DNA of 64,000 nt, from positions 270,797,694-270,861,693 of the forward strand of contig NC_085138.1 of the NCBI RefSeq assembly GCF_035046485.1. Reading direction: 5' to 3'. Below, piece by piece: positions 22,422 through 33,189 of this stretch. Numbering within the stretch: the first letter of the stretch is position 1; each line of letters opens with the position of its first letter. A program made the translations under genes and the position numbers. The notes below the pieces were generated by a model. The model saw only the letters and a list, made by a program, of their open reading frames with translations. It ran no database searches and was not told the origin of the DNA. The stretch is from Aedes albopictus (taxonomy: Eukaryota > Arthropoda > Insecta > Diptera > Culicidae).

Positions 22422-23078
22422 CACAGCGCAACATTTTTTTTTTTTGTCTCAAGAGCAAACTTATGTGTCTCCGAAGGATTTTGGGCCGCTAAATCCGAAT
22501 CCGGGCTCAGATTTGCTCCAACACGTCACAATTTTGAGCTATACCTCATTTTATAGGGCAAAATATGCGATTTTGGGCTTTTTTGACTGCAAGTTATTAA
22601 GCATGGAAATATTTGTTTTAAGCAATCTAAAGGTTAATTGGTCAATAAACATCTAAATTAACGACTCATGCAAAATATTTCGTTTTACCTAATCAAATTT
22701 GATTGATTTAGGCATTTAATGTTAGTATGAAAACTTTTGGAGGGTGACTTGTATGGGAAATATCGTACCTAACATAAATCGCTCAAAACTATCAAATTTG
22801 ATTTGGTAAAACGAAATATTTTGCATGAGTCGTTAATTTAGATGTTAATTGACCAATTTATCCTTTGATTGATTAAAAAATATATGCCCATGCTTAATGG
22901 CTAGCAGTCAAAAAAGCCCAAAATCGCATATTTTGCCCTATAAATTGAGGTATAGCTCAAAATTGTGACGTGTTGGAGCAAATCTGAGCCCGGATTCGGA
23001 TTCAGCGGCCCAAAATCTATCAGAGACACATAAGTTTGCTCTTGAGACAGACCAAAAGTTATTTTTTGTTACGCTGTG
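22422..23078. mobile_element. PIF/Harbinger-type palindromic MITE
   Basis: Long inverted arms start CACAGCGCAACA and end with the complement of CACAGCGTAACA. The 3-bp TSD is TTA (22419-22421, 23079-23081), matching the TWA target of PIF/Harbinger. The other arm of the host foldback, near 25950-25975, shows the empty site. The arms share an internal block (TCCGAAGGATTTTGG...) with the 3.1-kb element at 32225-35373. Confidence 0.8.
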
Positions 23079-24539
23079 TTATTCATAAATGTGCAAAATT
23101 TCATTTCATTTGGTTCACTTAATCATGAGATATATCAGTTTAACGAAGAACACTCAAATATGAAACATTTTACTAGAGTCGCTCTAACTTCAGGTAAAAC
23201 TATCCAATCGAGCTCAAAATCATTCATAGCTAATTAGTTGTGCAACTAGCAGATAAAATTTGAGAATTTTCCCTACACTTTATAAATTTACTTATGAGAA
23301 TTTTCCCTACACTTTATAAATAGACGGTGTAAATTTTAAAACTTACAGCTTGCTGAATATTTTCGAGATAATAAGTAAAAGTTGCATGCTTCTACTAATT
23401 TGAAACTAGCACCGTCTACTGGCAGAATCTTGAACCAATCAGTTAATCAACTGAAAGGCCTTAATAAACCAAACAACATTGCCGAAGAAACCAACTTTCT
23501 AGTCCTTTTTAGACAACTTATCAGAGTCCTGAGATATATGGAATATAAAAATTGATTTATCGTCAGCGCTACCTAGTGGTGGAATTTTGAATCAAACGGC
23601 CCATCAAAAGCAATGCCTTGGCTGACCTGACAACTTTGCCAAATATATACACCGAATATTTAAGTGATCATGGTGCTAAGATAAACGGTATGGAAATTGT
23701 GCAAGTGCTACGTGTAACCGTCGGTTCCAAATTTTACTTGTAGCTCCACCACAAGATTAGTTTTACCTCGAATTTTCCTTAAATTCCTTTTTCCCGATCA
23801 TGTCCCCACATACTCATGCCATAATAACACGCCCTTTGCAGATATTCCTCCAACCAACACTATCAGGGAGCCGTAGCTGCACTCAGCGGCTTGATGAGTG
23901 TAAGAGCATTTCTCCTCGCTCAAGTTCCACGCTGTTTGGGTGGCTGTCAAAACGTATGACAGTTTGAGCGAACGGACCAAAACATAACTGGGTCATTATT
24001 GTTTCACACACAGATGGAGCACGTAAAAGTAGGGTGTCTGATCATATTACCGGCACAAAGTAACAAACAATATGATTTTATGTTGTTTGTTTGAGCTGTA
24101 TGTTTAATGTTGGTCGTTTTTCTTAAAAGGCATGGAGCTTCGGTTCTGTGGTCTCTTTCCGATCGTGTTCGTTGAACAGAATAGAAGTGCGCGCGTGTGT
24201 CAATTGTAAATTGTTAAAATGGTAAAATGAATACCTATTGTATGGTGAAGTTTTTATTATCCAGTTTTGTTTCTTTTGTCTTAGGCTAAATCAATTAGTA
24301 CGATTAGTTTGGTTAGTTATGTGAGTAAAATGTGATTAGTCAGCAAAATCGATGTGGTTAGTAATTGTTAGTAACTGTTAAAATGAATACCTAAACCTAA
24401 TGTGTTATTTTCAATAGTTATTGCTTAAATGTTATACAAAGAAGAACGTACACCAAAACAGTTAAAACTGTGACAAACAACCAACCAGAAAAAGGTAATT
24501 CTATTGTACAAAAAAATGTGTAAACTTGTAAGAGGCATA

Positions 24540-25400
24540 GTGAAGTGACGTCACGGGTACTAATTTGTGTGGTTAGGTCCAGAAAGTGGGCCTTTTTCTG
24601 TGTATTTTTCACCTAATCGTCAGGAGTGCCTCCGGAGATACATTTCCCGGACAAGCGCGTAGTGCAGTGATCGGAAGGACTGGGCAGAAGTCCGGCGGCG
24701 AGGAGTTCACCGGCTATCGCTAGTTGCCGACCTCGCTGGAAGCATCCGCCATCTCGATTCGCCGGTACTGTCGGCATTTTCGGCCATCGTCATCCGCCGG
24801 CCCCGTCGCGATCGTCGGTCATTGTCAACGGCCGCCATCGCCAAGAACCAACACCAAGCCCCATATCTACGACAGCTAGTGGTCTACCTATCATGGCCGC
24901 CAGCTAAACGAAGGCCTGCTCCACAGCCACACAGGAACCGGATCCGGAATAGTAACGCAAGTACCCTAGAATGTGACGTCACCCAAATAAAACCCATTGT
25001 AAAATGTAAAGACCTCAGCGGTAGCCAATTCATTTAGAGCGCTTCCCTGGGTAGTATTTAGTTCACCATCTCTTTTGCTTTTCCGCTTTGTTCCGGACTC
25101 ACAAAGGAGTCCCCAGGCCTCGCTGTTCTCCCGAAACATCGGAATTTTTGTGTAATGTAGTATTTCAGCCTTTGTTCTTGTTTTAATGATCGTTCACCGC
25201 TACATGTTTACTGTGCCTTATCTGTGAGAATGTTAAACCATAGTTCCTGTCCATAAAGTGCCCCTAAACCAGTGCGGAAACTAAGAGTTCAAGCCATCCC
25301 ATAAGCACGACCCTGAGAATCCTTAAATCCCATATTCCCTGAGCTAAAGAGGGTTACATACGTCTTGCTGTCTGTGATATCTGTCATGCCAGAAACAAAC
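24540..25400. other. GC-richer block in the foldback spacer, possible retroelement leader
   Basis: The block differs in composition from its surroundings. It contains two GTGACGTCAC palindromes (about 24545 and 24972), an AATAAAACCC signal at about 24986, and a run of CG-rich codon-like sequence between. This may be an LTR plus leader of a retrotransposon, but I could not find paired LTRs or a gag frame. Confidence 0.25.
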
Positions 25401-26432
25401 AGACGTAATAGTGATGAAATGTTTATATCAAATACCTCATGATTCTAATTACTTGGAGAGTTGGTGTCTTCGGCAATATTATTTGGCTGGTCAAGAACTA
25501 ACAAATGATGGGCCGTTTGTTTCAAAATTCCACCACAAGGCCCCGGCATAAAAATCTTATGTTCCATATATCTCAGGACTCTGATCACTTAGAAAGTTGA
25601 TGTCTTCGGTGATGTTGTTAGCTTGGTTAAGGCCTCTCAGTTGATTAGCTGATTGGTACAAGGTTCTGCGAGTAGGCGGCGCTAGTTGCAAACTAATTGA
25701 AGCATCCAACTTTGATTTAATATTTTGAATATATTCAGCAAGCTGTAATATTTTATAAGGTACACCAAATATTCCCAAATTTTACCTGCCAGTTGCACAA
25801 CTAGTTAGCTATAAACGGTACAAATTTGGACTCGATTGGATAACTTTACATGAAGCTGGAGCAACTCTAGTAAAATGTTTCATATTTGAGTGTTCTTCGT
25901 AAAATTGCTATATCTCTAGATTAAGTGAACCGAATGAAATGAAATGTCGCACTATTATGACTAATACATAGCTCTTTGAAAAACCTTTGACTTGACTTAG
26001 ACACGTTCAAAGAAAATAAAATTGACAGCTTGTTGATTACTTCACGAAAAAAAAACAATCACCATTAACAAGTGGTCCATAAACAAGTGGACCATTAACT
26101 GTAAGCCCTTGACTAACTGAATAACATTGCCGAAGACACCAACTTTCTAAGTGGTAAGAGTTCTGAGATATATGAAATTTAAAATTTGCTTGACCTCTGG
26201 CGCTGCTTATTGGTGGAATTTACAATTAAATGATCCATCACCATCCATCATGAAATCGTAAATAAAATTTTTAGAAAGCAGATTTTTGAATCAGTTTAAC
26301 CACATGTTTGACATAACAATAATAGGGAATAGGATCAACAATTAAAAAGAATTTTTCTAAAACACAATATGTGTCTAAAAACTGAAACAGTTTTGTCTTC
26401 GTAAATACGGCTCTGGGCCCATTGTGCAGAGT

Positions 26433-26593
26433 AGAGTCAGTCTAGTTAGAGTCTGGCGGACTGTCACTTTCGATCAGAGCCAATCGAGCATGACGTCACG
26501 GTGTAGCATTTATCGGTGAAGACACTATGACGTCATGCTCGATTGGCTCCGGTCGAAAGTTACAGTCCGCCAGACTCTAATTATAGGGACTCT
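26433..26593. mobile_element. 161-bp palindromic MITE, copy 1 (MULE-like TSD)
   Basis: Two arms of about 75 bp (AGAGTCAGTCTAG... against AGAGTCCCTATAATT...) share TTAGAGTCTGGCGGACTGTC. The flanks GTGCAGAGT and GTACAGAGT form a 9-bp TSD with one mismatch, typical of Mutator-like elements. Each arm carries a TGACGTCA palindrome, identical to a CRE. A second copy of the same length but opposite orientation is at 38377-38537. Confidence 0.82.
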
Positions 26594-26639
26594 AGTACAG
26601 AGTGGTGGCTGTATCACTTCCATCACCAAGACACGTTTG

Positions 26640-26745
26640 TGTTGTTATCCATGTGCAGTTGTAGCCGTGCTGGTTAAAGCGCAGGGTACTGTGAATTACA
26701 CTTCATAGTGTCTTGGTTCAATTCCTGCCGCCGCCCATATTTCTT
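26640..26745 (+). mobile_element. tRNA-derived SINE head
   Basis: AGTTGTAGCCGTGCTGGTTA at about 26659 serves as the A-box region and GGTTCAATTCC at 26715-26725 as the B box, at tRNA-like spacing. The body after about 26745 is short or lost. The 3' end is not clear. Confidence 0.6.
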
Positions 26746-27069
26746 TCTAAACATGTTTTGGTAATTGATGCCGCCACTGCTGCCATGAACAGTCTAAAAA
26801 TAGAACAAATAAAGAGAAACCAATGCGACAGAGCACATGTACACATGCAAATTTTCCTTTTCCAGATTCTAGGAAGCCAATATAATTTTTGGTATACAGG
26901 TCGGACTCGATTATCCGGAGTATCCATTTTTATTTCACTCCGGATAATCGAATTTTCCGGATAATCGAATCACATTTAAAAGTAAAATCAAAATTCAAAA
27001 ACGTATGGAAATATATGTTTTTGTTATTTTATTTTCATGAAGTAGGTGGCGAAGCCATAAATTCGAATA

Positions 27070-27220
27070 AGGGATCGTCCATAAATTATGTCAAAAACAA
27101 TTTTTTGCTGCTTCCCCTAGTCACACTTTTTATACAAGTTTTCTGAAGTTTTAATGGGTCATCACAATTTGCTGCATCCCCCGCCCCTCCTTAATGTGAC
27201 GTAATTTATGGACATTCCCT
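27070..27220. mobile_element. 151-bp TA-flanked MITE, AGGGWTCGTCCATAAAT family
   Basis: Inverted termini AGGGATCGTCCATAAATTA and AGGGAATGTCCATAAATTA, with TA at 27068-27069 and 27221-27222. It is the small member of the same terminal family as the 2.1-kb element at 36681-38827. Confidence 0.8.
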
Positions 27221-27333
27221 TAGTATGCTGTATTCTACTGATACTAATAGTGTTTAAGGTTGATAAGATCGGGGCACTTTTCTGTCAATTTTGAATTAAT
27301 AAAAACGTTATGGGTTCGTGAAACAAAACATAA

Positions 27334-27417
27334 ACAGTCCATCCATTAAGTATGTCACGGAAAAATCCATATAAAAACTTCCAATTTTGGCGTTACGTAC
27401 TTAATGGATGTTCCCTA
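27334..27417. mobile_element. Small MITE with CATCCATTAAGTAYGT termini
   Basis: A palindromic unit of about 84 bp with imperfect inverted ends around ATCCATTAAGTATGTCAC. The termini resemble a diverged form of the neighbouring 27070 family. The TSD is not certain. Confidence 0.55.
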
Positions 27418-27869
27418 AAGAAGGCATGGCTGAGGAAAAGGGGTGTGATTTGTGTAAATTGGAGAAAATGTTGAGGGACGAGAAGAAACAAAACTTTTGA
27501 AGCGAATGGGGCTGTTGTATGATGAATTCAGCGTTATAATCTAGAAACAGCCTATAGAGATAAGTGACATTTCAACACACGAACACTAGCGCAAATTTTT
27601 CCTCACGCAAAAGTGCACGCCGATTGAAAGGCTATTCAGATTGCATATGCAAATATTACCCAATCGAATTGGGTAAAACGGGTAAATAATGATAAAACTA
27701 ACGTCCGGGGCAAGAGTGCAAATATTTTCCTCGCAGTTTCACAACTACATCTACAAAAAAAGGCACGCATACATTTGAACATGATTACCTCTATACCGTG
27801 TGACTATAATACACACGGTAGTGGGAGCAGTGATGCCAACCCAACAAACATTTTGATAAAACTCTTGAA

Positions 27870-28230
27870 GGAATATAGGTAGAATAGGCCTGTCTAATTT
27901 TAAAAAATGTTCCCTGATTCTCAAGTCCTCCCCCATATTTTGATTAGCATCCAAAAAGAAGTAACTGCTTTTGCTGGTTATTTGCTTCTTCGGTATCAAT
28001 GATGTAGGAGTTGAGCGGAAATTATTAAAATTCGTGAAAGCCTAATGTGTCCCAAAACTAGCTTTTCGGGGGCAATCATGCTTTGGATCTCTTAATTTCA
28101 ATGGATTTGGCTGAAGTTTTGACCAGTTACTTCTTTTTGGATGCAAACCAAATTATTGGGGTGGACTTGAGAATCAGAGAACGTTTTTGAAAAAGTAGAT
28201 ATGCCTATTTTAAAACTTCCTAGAGAATTC
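27870..28230. repeat. Inverted repeat, arms about 100 bp
   Basis: 27870-27973 and 28125-28230 are inverted copies, centred on CTGATTCTCAAGTCC and CATCCAAAAAGAAGTAAC blocks. The spacer is about 150 bp. Probably a decayed MITE; no TSD is seen. Confidence 0.65.
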
Positions 28231-28770
28231 TGAGGAATATCCGGAAGAATTTCTTAAGAAATCCATGCAAAAAATCCTGCAGAAAATAATGAAGAAAAAT
28301 ATCTGGAGGAATTCCTGAAAGAATCCTAGGAGAAATTTCTGCATGAATACCTAAAGAAATCCTCAAGGGCTTCTGGTGGAATATCAACAGAAAATTCCGG
28401 AGAAAACTTTAAGAAATACTTGGAGAAATCCCTATAAATAATATCTAGAAAAAACCGTAGATTCACCTGTGGGTATTTAAAGTACAACTACAAAAATCCG
28501 TGGAAACATTCCAGTATAAAATCCTGATGGAATCCCAACAAGAATTGCTCGGAAAATTTTTCGTAAAATCTCCTCGGGCAATATCTGGCGGAATTCCAAC
28601 AGGAATTGCTTGAGGAATCTCAGCAGAAATTCCCAAAGGAGTCTCAGGAGGAATTCTTGGAGTAATACCAAGCAAAAGGAAATCAATCTCTGAAAGGTTT
28701 CCCCTTGAAGAAAAATTTGGAGAAATCCCAGAAACACTATCTGAAGAAATGCCAGCAATCATTTTTTTTT
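28210..28770. repeat. Degenerate 12-bp minisatellite, array 1 (purine strand)
   Basis: The tandem unit is TCCTGGAGGAAT with many mismatches. Because 12 bases make four codons, stop-free frames of 90-99 codons appear on the minus strand. These read as a GIPP-type repeat and are not genes. Confidence 0.75.
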
Positions 28771-29184
28771 AATTTCCTGGATGATTCACGGCATGTTTTG
28801 AAAACAGATGCAACATTTAGCGTTTTGTCGTTGTGAAGAGATTTAAAATTGATTGGCCCTTTTCAAATATCTATCTATCTATATATATAAAAATGAATTT
28901 CCGTCTGTCTGTCTGTCTGTCTGTCTGTCTGACCGCTATGCATTCGGAAACTACTGAACCAATCGGCGTGAAACTTTGTATGTGGGTACTTTTGGGGCCG
29001 GGGGAGGTTCTTAGCTCGGTGTGAGACCTCTCCGGTCTCTGGAACGGGGGGCTCCTATGCAGATAGCTTCGCGGGGGACGTCCATATGGAGCTGCATGTC
29101 AAAAAACACAGTAGGCAGGCAGTACGAAGTTTGCCGGGAAATAAAAATGAGTGAACAGATATGTCAACAATGTGATCGTGTAGG

Positions 29185-29535
29185 GCTATTTTGGCATCGG
29201 AACCATCACTTCTGGATGGTGGAAACCATACTCACGTAGGCACCGGAAAAGCATGTGCAGGATTCGGTTGTGTTCCGCGAGTGTTTTGCTGTGCACCAGA
29301 ACGCCGCGTAGTCCGGCTACCATCTTCGCCGTCAGCTGCTGAAACGCGCCGGGGGCTGATTTGACACCCGGTGTCAAACAGTTGAATCGGAATAAGCCTC
29401 AGTGAGTGTTGATGGTCAACAACTTTTCGGATTCGTCGTCGACCTCCACTTGCAGGCATGCGTCCGAGCCCATAAGGTCAATTCCGAAGATATCGGGGCG
29501 CGGAATGGCCGCGCTGGCATCCACCGACCGAGGAA
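29185..29535 (-). pseudogene. Ty3/gypsy reverse transcriptase fragment
   Basis: The minus-strand translation shows, in order, a piece of the palm (ACLQVEVDDESEKLLTINTH), then PGVKSAPGAFQQL, AGLRGV and VHSKTLAEHNRILHML. These are RT blocks of Ty3/gypsy pol. The segment with the catalytic YxDD has been lost between AGLRGV and LVHSKT, and there are frameshifts and a stop near 29401. It lies within Helitron borders, in the opposite orientation, with no LTRs nearby, so it looks captured rather than inserted as an element. Confidence 0.75.
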
Positions 29536-29754
29536 TTTAACAGAAACCTTTTTTTTAAATATGATTTCTGCGAATCTATTCTATAAATGGTTCTTCTTAA
29601 ACTTATCCTAAGCTTGCAAAATTTTCTTTAAAAAAAATCAATGAAAGCTTTTGCTTGAGAGCCGATTAAGCGAATGGAGAGCCTAGAAGTCAAGAGATGT
29701 GTTTGTATTGTGATGTGAAATCCCTCTCACCCTGCATATTTTAATATTTTCTTC

Positions 29755-30815
29755 AGTAATACCTCCATGAGTTTTTCCAGGGATTCCTCCGGGAATTCTT
29801 CCAGGGTTTCCTTAAGGAATTTTTCCAGAAATTTCTCCTACAAGGATTCCTCCAGTGATTTCTCCAGGAATTGGTTCAAGGAATCCCTCCAGCAATCCCA
29901 CCAGCATTTCCTCCAGGAATTTCTTCTGGGATTGGTCCAGGTATTTACCAGAAATTCCTTCAGGGATTCCTCCAAAGATTCTTCAGAGACTCCTCCAGGA
30001 ATTCCTCCGATGATTCCTCCAATAATTCATCCAGATTTTCTTCCAATAATTTTTCCTAGAATTTCTTCAGAAATTTCTCTGGAAATTCCAAATGGAATTT
30101 CTGCAAGGGTTCCTCCAGGAGTTCCTCTGGAGATTTCTCAAGGATTCCTCGAGGAATTCCTCCAGGTATTTTTCTAGAGTTACCTCATGAAATTCCTGTA
30201 GAAATTCCACAAGGGATTCCTCGAGAAATTTCTCCAGAAAATCTTTAAAGGATTCATCCAGGGATTCAACCTGAAAGTTTTCCAGAGATTCTTCAAAAAA
30301 ATTCTCCAGAAATTCCTCCAGGAGTTCCTCTGACAATTTCTCAAGGATTTTCTCTAGATATTCCTCCAGGAATTCGCACAGACATTCCTTCAGGGGTTCC
30401 TCCTAGGGAATCCTCTAGGGATCACTCTAGGAATTCCTCCAGGAAATCTTTTAGGAATACCTCCACGCACTCCTCCAGGGAATTTTATAGGGATTCGTTC
30501 AGGTATTTCTTCAGGATTTAAATATGGGACTCCTCCAGAAATACCTTTAAGAATTCCACCAATAATTACCCCAGGAACACCCCAGAAAATAAAACGGCAA
30601 TTTATCCAGGAATTTCTCCAGGAAATCATCCTCCCGTCGTTTATACACGCATTATTCCAAGAATCCAGGTAGTCTTTCGGAGATTTCTCCAGGAATTGAT
30701 TCAAGGGATTCCTGCAGTAATACAAACAGGATGTACCAGTAATTTATCAGCAATTCCTCGAGGAATTTATACCTTCAGGGATTCCACTAAAGATTCTTTC
30801 GGAGATTCCTCCAGA
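29755..30815. repeat. Degenerate 12-bp minisatellite, array 2 (pyrimidine strand)
   Basis: About 1.06 kb of the unit ATTCCTCCAGGA in head-to-tail order, roughly 88 units at 70-90% match. The periodic frames (for example 29767-30177, 136 codons, and 30067-30336 on the other strand) result from the multiple-of-three period. The orientation is opposite to array 1. Confidence 0.85.
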
Positions 30816-31900
30816 GGTAAAGGCTCTCATACAGATAAAACATGAATCATAACTCAAAAATTAACCAAGAAAATAAATCAAAATTTGGCATGTGGAGGGT
30901 TTTGAAGGCAAGGAATGTTTCAAAATTTGAGGGTCAACGACCCTTCCTTCATCTGGGAGCAAAACCAAACAATCCTAATGAAACAGAATCCAGAGAATAT
31001 CTGCATAATATGTGTGAAACAATCTAAATTTGGAATGTGGACATTTTTGAAGGCATGATATTGTGAGTGCTTCCAGAGAGTGTAGGGGGTTCTCATGCAA
31101 ATTAAAAAGAATTTTTTGCATAAATAGGAAAAATGTAAGGCCAACGATTATTAGGCCGAAGTTCATACAACAGAATAAATCCAAAGGTAGAATTACCATG
31201 TCCTCTTTGTCAAACAGGTTGTACATCCTGCTGCTTATAATGCTCACTCCATCAGAGATTTTTCCTTCTTTTAGTAATAGGCTGTTCTTTCAAGTCACAA
31301 TAATAAATTTTCTTTAAGGACCATCTGCTAAAATTTACAACATACCAAAATGTTTCCTTCTTTTTATTGAAGGTTTTTCTTTCGAGTGGCGCTGTTGTGT
31401 AGTTTGTGGCAGTTGAACTGTGAACTCTATGGTCGATTTGTCCCTTTAAGATACATTGATAAAGAGTTGGTTAGCAACCAAACCACCAAACAGCATTCTT
31501 TATCTGAGATTTTTCCTTCTTTTGAAATAGGCTGTTCTTTTGAACTGTTATGAAAGAATAGGTCTTCACATAAAAAATTAACCAAAGATAAAATAAGATA
31601 AAGTCAAATGATTCAAATGGAAGATAACGTGCTTCTGCAGCTAGCCTTCCAATCAATACACACAATGATTTGCATATCATTTGTAGCCATATAACTAATA
31701 AACGAAAGAAATGATCAACAAGATTTTTGAATTGTTCAATTTGTTCTCAGGGTGAGAGCAATTACATTAAGAAAATAAACAAAAACATTAGAAAAATTGA
31801 GAAAATATCATAAGTTCTATGAGAACAGAAGATATTCAAAACCATCAGAACTAAACCAATCTAAAGTGTCGTAAAGAAAGATCCACAATTAAAATGGGGC
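30816..31900. other. Helitron interior, unassigned
   Basis: Two similar blocks recur here (GATTTTTCCTTCTTTT..TAGGCTGTTCTTT at about 31256 and 31507), indicating an internal duplication. There is no coding signal. Confidence 0.5.
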
Positions 31901-32274
31901 AATACAAAGTTTGCCGGGTCAGCTAGTAACGATATAAATATAAGATTTTTTGTTACGTAATTTGTATATGATGCCAAAAATTATCAACTGAATTTGAGAT
32001 CCACTGTAAAATACTGGAAATGTTAAATGTTAATGCTGAGTGTTAAACATTTTAATTTTCCCGTTAAAAGAGCCTAACATAATCGGGTCAAAAAGCCGAC
32101 AAAATTTGAGGAAAACGGAATCGGTGGCTTCTAAAATCGTGTCAGCACTTTGTTATAATACTTAATTATGTCAAATTTTATCATTGAAATAAAAAAAATA
32201 TCGCAATAAAAATACTCCGGATAACACTGGTCGACAGTAGATCACGCACTTTGACCACTTGATCCATTTCCGAA

Positions 32275-33020
32275 GGATTTTGGCCCGCTGATTCCGAATC
32301 TGACTTCGGAATTGCTGTAACACGTACAGTTTTTGAGAAAAATAGGGTTTTATTCACAAAATTTCATATTTTTATAGAAAACAAAATATTGTCTTAATAT
32401 TTATACCTTTTTTATCTGCTCATCATAACCAGTATTTAATTCAATAGATTTTGATTCACTGATTCAGAATCTGACCTAAGAATTTTTTGTAAAACGTAAT
32501 TTTTTTGAGAAAAATGGGGTTTTATTTACAAAATTTCATATTTTTAAAGAAAATATACTATTGTCTTTTTATTTTCAATTTTTTATCTCATTTTGGCCAA
32601 TATTTGTATTTATTAGATTTTCATCCACCGATTTGGTAACTAACCTAAAAATCTCTGTAACACGTGCAGTTTATGAGAAAAATGAGGTTTTATTCACAAA
32701 ATTTTATATTTTCAAAGAAAATAAAATATTGTCTTTATAATTTTAAAGTTTTTATCTACTCATCTTAATTCATATTTTATATTTAAAAGATTCTATTTCA
32801 CTTATTGGTATTCTCACCCATGAATTTCTGTAACACGTAAAATTTATGAGAAAAATATTTTATTCACAAAATTTCATATTTTCATGGAAAAACTATTGTC
32901 TTTATAATTTTATTTTTTTTTTATCTGCTCATCTTAACAAATATTTATGTTTAATGGATTTACATATACTGATTGGAAATCTGACCCAAGAATTTCTGTA
33001 ACACGTACAATTTTTAAGAA
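32275..33020 (+). repeat. Satellite array A, about five units of 165-178 bp
   Basis: Repeat unit of about 170 bp with markers CTGTAACACGTAC, GAGAAAAATRGGGTTTTATTCAC, and ATCTGCTCATCTTAACCA. Markers fall at about 32312, 32490, 32655, 32831 and 32998. Confidence 0.82.
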
Positions 33021-33189
33021 AAATAATTGTTGGCGTAAGTAAAAGGAAAACACAGTCTGGGTAGTTGCCAAACTGGGCAGCTTCAAAGTTGCAAATATAT
33101 TTCGATTAATTCAATAGCATATACAAAAAATGATCTACTTACATTTCTGGGTAACAACCTAATTAACTTGCGCTACAATGGGGTTTTAT

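Larger units (their letters stand above)
22137..26232. mobile_element. 4.1-kb foldback element with about 750-bp arms
   Basis: The left arm (22137-22421 plus 23079-23660, split by a Harbinger MITE) and the right arm (about 25490-26232) are inverted copies at about 80-85% identity. The arms also repeat themselves: a block around GTTGGTGTCTTCGGCAATG occurs five times on alternating strands. The spacer (23660-25490) is unrelated AT-rich sequence plus a GC-richer block. The outer limits and TSD are uncertain, and there is no transposase. Confidence 0.7.
28878..31926 (+). mobile_element. 3.0-kb Helitron carrying captured sequence
   Basis: It begins TCTATATATATAAAAATG at 28878, after an A, and ends ACAAAGTTTGCCGGGTCAGCTAG at 31926, before a T. 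The first 256 bases look like a whole short Helitron whose 3' end (TTTGCCGGG at about 29125) lost its CAGCTAG. The sequence then runs on through a Ty3/gypsy fragment (minus strand), a 12-bp minisatellite and unassigned DNA, until a second, intact 3' end. It has no Rep/helicase frame. Confidence 0.7.

Noticed and set aside
29185..29535. Possible endogenous viral element
   Set aside because: The blocks fit Ty3/gypsy retrotransposon pol; there is no envelope or other viral gene. No viral-type frame was seen elsewhere in the window.
29767..30336. Long overlapping open frames rich in Ile, Pro and Gly on one strand and Glu/Phe/Leu on the other
   Set aside because: They follow from the 12-bp period of a minisatellite; every copy of the array gives similar frames on both strands.
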